Positions 8,125 through 13,071 of a DNA stretch of 13,071 nt are shown here, one piece after another. Position 1 is the first letter of the stretch. Each line of letters opens with the position of its first letter. The notes under the pieces were generated by a model that saw nothing but the letters and a program-made list of their open reading frames with translations, was not told where the DNA came from and did no database searches. The translations under genes and the position numbers were made by a program. This stretch comes from Thalassiosira profunda (lineage: Eukaryota; Bacillariophyta; Thalassiosirophyceae; Thalassiosirales; Thalassiosiraceae), in NCBI GenBank assembly GCA_036939355.1, contig JALLAP010002118.1, positions 1 through 13,071 on the forward strand, given 5' to 3'.

Positions 8125-8286
8125 CCATAAGATCGGACGTCGATGATTCACTAACATCGCTTACTTCCCTCTGACGGGGTTGTAAAAAATATGAACATAT
8201 TCGCTGAAGCAGATTTGCAAATAGCTGCGCCCAGTCCGGCCGCAACCTTCTTCCGGAAGAGGATACAAAGAGCCAACAAGACCGCC

Positions 8287-9591
8287 CTACGTGTCTCCCT
8301 CGGAATCGGGCAACTCGGACCGGATCAAGTCCATCCCATCCCTCGAATCCTTCGTCAGCTTCTCCTTCAGCAAGTCGAGCACGTCCTCGATGACGTTGGT
8401 GAACGGCGCCTCCGGCAAGTGATTCACGAACATGAACGTGTCCGCCTTCAGCACGGCCTCGTCGTTCGCGCCCCACACCGCCAGGTCGGTCGTGCACTCC
8501 TGCAGGTCGACGTTGTTCTTATCCTCTAAAAAGATCGTCATCATGGACGAGAGGCCGGCGCCCCAGCACATCGAGTTGACGAGCTGACCGCCCGTGAAGT
8601 ACCATTCCGCGCCGAGGGTGGGGTGCCGCCCGGGACCGTGCCACCCGTCGTCGTCGTCGCCGTCGTCGCCCCAGCCCGGGTTGCCCCACCCATCGTGACT
8701 GCTTGAACCGTCGTAGCACTCCTTCAGGAAGAGCTCGCCGTTGAAGCACGTCTGCGCCAGCATGACTTCATCGTCGCCCTTCTCGTAGTCCACGGCGATG
8801 CACATCCCGGGATGATCATAGCTCTCAATCATCACGTAAGATCCGTCGGATTTGACGCGCCACATCTGCGAGTCGGCCCCGTTGGCGCACGTCTTGAGGA
8901 CGTCGGTCATTTCGTGGGTCGAGTCGACGTCGGAGCTGACGCAGTGGTTCGGACATGCGGTGGGGAGGAGGTAGAAGAGCTGGAATGGCACGCGATGTGT
9001 CAATCGTCAGTTGGGATGTGCGACGAGACTACCTACGACAGCAAACACAAATCACTGCTCACCTCTTCGTGGCTCCATCCGTCGTCGCTCCACTTGCCAC
9101 TTTTGCTGCTGGACCATTTGCCGCCCTTGCCACCTGACAACACAAAAAAGTACAGCGTTAGTCTCCGGCGTTGCATGCAGTCAACAAGAGCGTGATTCTG
9201 GAGGATGCCATATGTACTCACTTCCTTTGCCGCTCTTCGAACTGCTGCCCCACCACCGGCCGCGTCCTCCTTTTCTACCCTTCTTTCGGTTGCCGCCGGG
9301 CCCCCACCACTCGTCGTCGTCGTCGCTGCTCTTCTCCGCGCCCCGCCAAGCGCGGGTGGTGCCGTACCGCAGAGCCCGCTGCCGCTTCTTCTTGCCTCCG
9401 CTGTTGCCGCGGGCTTTCTTCCCCGGTCGTTTTGCCTGTTTTAGGCCGGCCTCGGCGAACTGCCGGGTGGACGCCTCGAGATCCTCGGTCGTCATTCCGT
9501 CAAGGCTGCGAGTTTGCGTCGTCCGGCCGAGGGGCTCGTCGGCCGCCGCGGCCGCGCCGGCGGCGGCGGCGAGCGATAGGAGCTTCATCAT
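8287..9591 (-). CDS. Secreted W/K/S/G-rich protein with ricin-B-like domain
   Basis: Three minus-strand exons, 9591-9222, 9133-9063 and 8979-8287, with GT-AG introns of 88 and 83 nt; 377 residues. Residues 1-17 are a signal peptide (MMKLLSL then Ala-rich). RSL (28-30) and RAL (72-74) match the RXL propeptide-processing motif of diatom silaffins and cingulins. Residues 82-147 are very rich in Trp, Gly, Lys, Ser and Asp, with WW pairs at 95-96 and 113-114 and SSSKSGK repeats at 116-122 and 131-137; the 71-nt middle exon codes only for this repeat region. The rest resembles a ricin-B/beta-trefoil lectin fold, with a QMW motif, paired cysteines, and an inserted Asp/Gly/Trp-rich loop. A role in the cell wall or silica is inference; a secreted carbohydrate-binding protein is the more cautious reading. 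The usual upstream reading begins at TTG, so the paired ATGs at 9591 and 9588 are taken as the start. Confidence 0.75.
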
Positions 9592-9725
9592 CGTTGCCAA
9601 CTACCGAAACCGCACGCTAATGTGCGTCTTAGGTAGGCGAAGGGCATTCCAGCTCGTCTCAATGACGAAGGCGGCGGAGGTGCGCACAAGTTGGGGTTTG
9701 CAGTCAAAAATTGATTTGTACCTAT

Positions 9726-9764
9726 TCCTACATACTTAGAAAGGTATCCTTTGCGTATGTAGGA
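9726..9764. repeat. Nested inverted repeat, 39 nt
   Basis: The outer arms TCCTACATAC (9726-9735) and GTATGTAGGA (9755-9764) are perfectly complementary over 10 bp. Inside them AAAGG (9740-9744) and CCTTT (9748-9752) form a second 5-bp stem around TAT. Together they could fold into one long hairpin with a small internal loop. Confidence 0.7.
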
Positions 9765-9795
9765 TAAGTATTGGTTCCGAAGTTGGAGTGGTTAG

Positions 9796-9820
9796 GGTAC
9801 GTCTACTACGTAGAGGTACC
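9796..9820. repeat. Near-perfect hairpin, 25 nt
   Basis: GGTAC (9796-9800) pairs with GTACC (9816-9820), and TCTAC (9802-9806) pairs with GTAGA (9810-9814) around a TAC loop, with one mismatch (9801 against 9815). It begins 31 bases after the larger inverted repeat. Confidence 0.7.
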
Positions 9821-9914
9821 AAGTAACGCGCTGGCGCCCGCCCCGACGGTGCATGACTCTTCACGCCTCGGAGGGATCCCTCGAGTGCGCGCTGCATCCC
9901 AGTACCATTCAGAT

Positions 9915-11201
9915 ATGAGTGCTACGATGTCCCTCCCGGATGACGTTTGGTCGACGGGCGTCTTCCCCTACCTCGACTATCGATCGATGTTGCGCTGCTC
10001 GGAAATCTCCCATCATTTTTTGCAACACATCATCCCCGCCGTCAAGCAGCTGGTCATCGAGCGCCCGGAGGACATGCACGTCGTCCCTGCTCGCAAATTC
10101 ACGGGCGTGGAGATGATGGACATTCGGTGTTTTGCTACTTGCGGGGCAGATGGTTTTTACGATCGTGTGATCTGTCTCGAGACCAGCGAGCGCTTGTGTC
10201 ATTTCTTGGGGTGCTTCCCGAGAGCGGAGGAGGTTTTCCTTTGCGGTAGAAATCGCAACCCCCAGCCCAGCAGTGGGGAAGGGCCATCACAATATAGCGC
10301 CTACCTTAATCCCGGCGATACGAAAGGGGGCTTTTGGGTTGTGCACCACCTCATCGTGTCGCTATGCGGGGCATATCGGTCTGGAAGTGTTCCGAAAAAT
10401 ATGCAAGTCCACGGGTTATTTGATAAGGGTGATTGTATTGACGTGCTCCAACAATATCTCCACGGGGGAGGACCGATGATTGCAAATGACGAACGGGCAC
10501 GCTACAATCCACGAGTACCTGGATGTCGATTTTGTTGCTCAATATGTTCTTCGATCCCAGTGAAACAGGCATGCCGAATCAAATGCGCCCTGTACCAGGG
10601 AGAACCATTCGAAGACCCTGACGATAGAGAGGTGCACTGCATATGCATTACACCGGTGAAGAAAGTGGACACGATATGCGCTCGTGAAGGGGGCAAAGCA
10701 GCGTATCGCAGCATGTTCAACGGTCTGTATTCCAAGGAAGAAATCGACACCGATAGTATTTGGGGCAACAGATACTTCTACTGCGACGAAGATGGGACTC
10801 CAAATGCCCACGGCGGGTGGTATAGCTCCGTATTCGAGGCCAGGCGTGACTTGTTGGCTGAATTGCAAATCCTCATTGACCGATACGGTTTCCCTCCCCT
10901 TCATCACGCAGAGGAACAATTCGTCGAACGCCTATTTTGCTCGGCCGGACCGAATGAGCAGCTCACAAGAGCAAAAGATAAGTGTTTCATGACAAGATCC
11001 ACTTTCGAGGCACTGCGCAAATTGGGTCTTCCACTCTCGCACACATTCCTAATGATCGTCGACGATGGCGATAGCCGACTCGTTGTAGAGTATACTATGG
11101 TTCGACGTGGAAAGGAGACCTATCACGAGTGCGGACAAGATTTTACTGACAAAGATTTGGCGAATCTGCGGAGAAGGTTCCGAAAGAGGCCAATTGGGTA
11201 G
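9915..11201 (+). CDS. F-box-like protein of an expanded diatom family
   Basis: Single exon, 428 residues, from ATG 9915 (ATG 9927 is the alternative). The N-terminal segment LPDDVW...VFPYLDYRSMLRCSEISHHF (about 7-35) has the helix pattern and spacing of an F-box, followed by a PAVKQLVIERPEDMHVVPARKFTGVE block that I recall from many Thalassiosira oceanica proteins. F-box proteins recruit substrates to SCF ubiquitin ligases. A Cys-rich patch at about residues 204-225 (C-x2-CC-x2-C, then C-x3-C) could bind zinc. The C-terminal half resembles no domain I can name, though it includes LIDRYGFPPL and ALRKLGLPLS, which look like degenerate ankyrin-like or helical units. No intron is evident. Whether this is a true F-box needs a profile search. 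Confidence 0.75.
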   Translation: MSATMSLPDDVWSTGVFPYLDYRSMLRCSEISHHFLQHIIPAVKQLVIERPEDMHVVPARKFTGVEMMDIRCFATCGADGFYDRVICLETSERLCHFLGCFPRAEEVFLCGRNRNPQPSSGEGPSQYSAYLNPGDTKGGFWVVHHLIVSLCGAYRSGSVPKNMQVHGLFDKGDCIDVLQQYLHGGGPMIANDERARYNPRVPGCRFCCSICSSIPVKQACRIKCALYQGEPFEDPDDREVHCICITPVKKVDTICAREGGKAAYRSMFNGLYSKEEIDTDSIWGNRYFYCDEDGTPNAHGGWYSSVFEARRDLLAELQILIDRYGFPPLHHAEEQFVERLFCSAGPNEQLTRAKDKCFMTRSTFEALRKLGLPLSHTFLMIVDDGDSRLVVEYTMVRRGKETYHECGQDFTDKDLANLRRRFRKRPIG

Positions 11202-11540
11202 ATCATTGCTAAATACCTTCTCACCCCTATCTAAAAAATGCCAAACAGGAAGAATGGTAGGCCTCAGCAGACAAGTTCTTCATAGTTGAATCCAGCGCCA
11301 CCTCATGTATGTTGTTTCGAGGAGGCATAGCTCTGGTGAGGCCCAAACAATAATATCCAACCCTCCACTTAACATCCCGTGGTTCATTCCCCTTTGATCC
11401 TTCTTTACCCGGCAAGTCCAATAAAAGATTTTGCAAGCTCCCCAAGATGCAAACATCCCCCTTGGCGGATTCAATAGCAGAGTTGCAATACCGTCTCATC
11501 GCCCATTATTTCTCCCTCTCTTCTATCCCTTTCATCCCCG
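11202..11540. other. Convergent 3' intergenic region
   Basis: It lies between the stop codons of the F-box-like gene (+) and the E2 gene (-), so both 3' UTRs should be here. AATAAA at about 11420 on the plus strand is a possible polyadenylation signal. A minus-strand ATG frame of 90 codons (11499-11227) crosses it. I do not recognise its product; it shows no domain, and the composition is not clearly coding. It may be an unrecognised small gene, the remnant of one, or chance. Confidence 0.4.
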
Positions 11541-12002
11541 CTAGCTCTCGTCCACCCAGCTCTGCTCGACAATCTCCCGGACCCTCCGGTTGTACTCCCT
11601 CCGATTTTCGTTGTACAGCCGGCTCGCCTCCGAATTCGCCGGACTCGCCGGGTTCGGATCGCACAGCAGACTCTGGATGCTCGTCAGGATGGCCGAGATG
11701 TCGTAAATCGGACTCCACTGGTTCTGCAAAATGTCCAAACAGATCTGCCCGTCGTTGTAAATGTTGGGATGGAACATCTTCGTCAGGAACCGGACCTGGG
11801 GGGCCTTGTTGGGGTAATCCTCGGTGAATTCGAGGACGAGCTTGAAGGTCCCGCCCTCCCAGGGGGTGTCGTCGGGGCCGAAGATGACGGCCTGCCAGAG
11901 CATGATGTTGGTGTCCATGGGGGCGCCGGTGACGCCGCTGGGCGGGTCGTTTTGGAGGCGGCGGAAGTCCCGGAGGAGGCGGCGGCGGGCGCTGGTGCTC
12001 AT
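11541..12002 (-). CDS. UBC2: Ubiquitin-conjugating enzyme E2, RAD6/UBC2 type
   Basis: Single exon, 153 residues, very close in length to human UBE2A/B (152). It accepts ubiquitin from E1 on the catalytic cysteine C88 and, with RING E3 partners, modifies targets such as histone H2B and PCNA in well-studied eukaryotes. Visible marks of the family are the N-terminal [20 protein letters not shown], the HPN motif (78-80), DGQIC88[10 protein letters not shown], and the C-terminal IVEQSW. It has no acidic tail of the yeast Rad6 kind. The start is ATG 12002; the frame extends further upstream only from a TTG. Nuclear and cytosolic location is expected from the family. The catalytic core looks intact. 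Confidence 0.95.
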   Translation of the reverse strand: MSTSARRRLLRDFRRLQNDPPSGVTGAPMDTNIMLWQAVIFGPDDTPWEGGTFKLVLEFTEDYPNKAPQVRFLTKMFHPNIYNDGQICLDILQNQWSPIYDISAILTSIQSLLCDPNPASPANSEASRLYNENRREYNRRVREIVEQSWVDES

Positions 12003-12686
12003 GGTTGTATGTTGTTGCGTTTGTTGCGATGCGGGTCTGCGTTGCAATTTGGTTCACGACAGGGCGGGAGAGGGCCAATTTGCGCCAATGATATTTGCAA
12101 AGGCGGCAGGACGGCACTGATTTCTGGTCGATAAGCAAGAGACCACCGATCAATGCACTGGCTCCGTCCGCGACTTCTTCCGGTGAATAATAATGGGGCG
12201 ATCCGACCCCAGACACGAGAGTCGGCAGAAATTTTGCCGGCTCGATTTTTTCCTTTCAACGCCACGCAAAATGGCGGGAAGGGAGAGGGGGGAAGGAATG
12301 AAGGAGAGAGACCGTCTGACCGCCACGAGGAAGGAGGAAGCCGGCCGCCCGCCCAGCTCCTCGCCCCACCCCACCGCCGCCGCCACCCTCGCCTCACGGC
12401 CCCATCGCCACCGACGCTGGCGGCCATCACCTTCGCGCGGTCTGCGACGGGGGTTGCGATTTTGGAGCGCAGGGAGGCCCTAGATAGCGCTGCGCGTTGG
12501 TGCATCGCAGAGGGTGCACCTTGGATACGCACTTCAACTCTCCGAGAGGGTGCCCCTTCGTCGGCGCAGCCGGGCGAATAATTGCAATTTCTGCGGCGCA
12601 AGCCTTTCCTGACGGGCAGTTGCCTCCTCTGGCTCATCCGTTGTTTTGGAGACAGCTTGGAAGCTTACTGCACCTGAACAGAGACA
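12003..12686. promoter_or_regulatory. Divergent intergenic region between UBC2 and the last gene
   Basis: These 684 bases separate two divergent start codons. Three TTGCAA copies lie here (12042-12047, 12095-12100, 12582-12587), two of them within 100 bp of the UBC2 start. A plus-strand purine-rich run covers about 12275-12340, followed by a C-rich run (about 12345-12400). Open frames across the stretch are low-complexity Arg/Pro/Ser-rich and look like base-composition artefacts. No RNA gene was seen. Confidence 0.45.
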
Positions 12687-13071
12687 ATGAGACGGCCAGC
12701 ACCACAGACGCCCAGGGCGGCTGGCGGCAGAATACCTCTGCTCGTCACGCTGACGATCATTGCGGCGTCGCAGCTATCCAGAACGACGGCATTCTCGCCT
12801 TCGCAGTTGCGGACGAGCGGCTTGATTCATACAACAAAATCCCGGAGTGGAATCCCCAACAAGAAGTCAGCTCAACCTGAATCGGATCTCGCGCGGAGAA
12901 CGACCCGGGTGTCGAACTTTGCTCTCTCGGCCCAGGCGGCGGCGGTGGTGACCTCCGCCGCATCCCCATCCAACTTGGCGGTGTCCCTCGATCGGCCGCT
13001 CCTGTCTCCGGTCGAATATGCCTATCGCCCGCCCTCGTCGAAGGGGGTGTGGTCCTCCTTCCTGGCCGTGC
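12687..13071 (+). CDS. 5' part of a plastid-targeted protein, cut by window end
   Basis: From ATG 12687 the frame stays open to the last base (128 codons plus one base), with no stop. A basic N-terminus is followed by the hydrophobic core IPLLVTLTIIAASQL (16-30) and TTAFSPSQL (33-41). AFSP matches the diatom ASAFAP cleavage motif, with Phe just after the predicted signal cleavage. The next 60 or so residues are rich in Ser, Thr, Arg, Lys and Ala with few acids, like a transit peptide. The start of the mature protein may be visible near SLDRPLLSPVEYAYRPP (100-116), but I do not recognise it. The bipartite presequence predicts import across the four plastid membranes. The enzyme or role cannot be told from this part. 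Confidence 0.65.
   Translation, partial: MRRPAPQTPRAAGGRIPLLVTLTIIAASQLSRTTAFSPSQLRTSGLIHTTKSRSGIPNKKSAQPESDLARRTTRVSNFALSAQAAAVVTSAASPSNLAVSLDRPLLSPVEYAYRPPSSKGVWSSFLAV

Larger units (their letters stand above)
9592..9914. promoter_or_regulatory. Divergent promoter region with two hairpins
   Basis: This 323-bp region lies between the start codons of the secreted W/K/S/G-rich gene (-) and the F-box-like gene (+). It holds two nearby inverted repeats (9726-9764 and 9796-9820), described separately, and a GTGCGCAC palindrome near 9679. The stretch from about 9700 to 9790 is clearly more AT-rich than the flanking genes. No TATA box was identified with confidence. Confidence 0.5.

Noticed and set aside
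11506..12216. Long minus-strand frame over UBC2
   Set aside because: A shifted shadow of the E2 coding sequence, full of Pro/Arg/His runs, while the true frame gives an intact RAD6-type enzyme.
12150..12637. Open frames on both strands between UBC2 and the last gene
   Set aside because: Low-complexity Arg/Pro/Ser composition from purine- and pyrimidine-rich runs and no domain.
1..13071. CRISPR arrays, tRNA or rRNA genes, complete transposons
   Set aside because: No regular spaced repeats, no cloverleaf-like segment and no transposase or reverse transcriptase motif was seen; the eukaryotic gene structure makes CRISPR irrelevant.

Overview
The window looks like nuclear DNA of a photosynthetic stramenopile, most likely a centric diatom of the Thalassiosira type (inference). 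The reasons are short GT-AG introns (seven, 76-147 nt), bipartite plastid presequences (one with an AFSP motif like the diatom ASAFAP consensus), RXL propeptide sites of the kind used on silica-associated proteins, and three proteins that resemble, from memory, large families of Thalassiosira oceanica: MYND-RING-Sel1, an F-box-like protein, and a small family built around VEFRxYxxxLxxNPxxxxGPP.

Layout: (1) 230-1667 (+), plastid homogentisate solanesyltransferase in three exons, for plastoquinone synthesis. (2) 1668-2355, gene-poor, with palindromes and one tiny doubtful ORF. (3) 2356-3431 (+), secreted protein resembling neutral zinc metallopeptidases, broken by a single N at 3065 where the reading frame changes and the zinc-motif segment appears to be missing. 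(4) 3524-4466 (-), secretory conserved protein, two exons. (5) 4968-5764 (+), four-helix membrane protein with two C-terminal EF-hands, two exons. (6) 5984-6919 (-), MYND-RING-Sel1 protein. (7) 7363-8102 (+), small basic diatom-family protein, two exons. (8) 8287-9591 (-), secreted W/K/S/G-rich protein with a ricin-B-like C-terminal half, three exons. (9) 9915-11201 (+), F-box-like protein. (10) 11541-12002 (-), RAD6/UBC2-type ubiquitin-conjugating enzyme. (11) 12687-window end (+), 5' part of a plastid-targeted protein.

Apart from the first two genes, the strands alternate strictly, giving compact convergent pairs (92-339 bp apart) and divergent pairs sharing 323-684 bp upstream regions. I see no single pathway joining the genes. 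HST and the truncated last gene are plastid proteins. The MYND-RING protein, the F-box-like protein and the E2 enzyme could all belong to ubiquitin signalling, but adjacency alone does not show that.

The points most worth a second look are the secreted W/K/S/G-rich protein as a possible cell-wall or biosilica component, strong over-representation of the palindrome TTGCAA (about 22 copies against about 3 expected) including in four of seven introns, related word content in several introns, two adjacent hairpins in the divergent promoter 9592-9914, and the collapsed assembly gap at 3065. All statements on families are from memory without any search.
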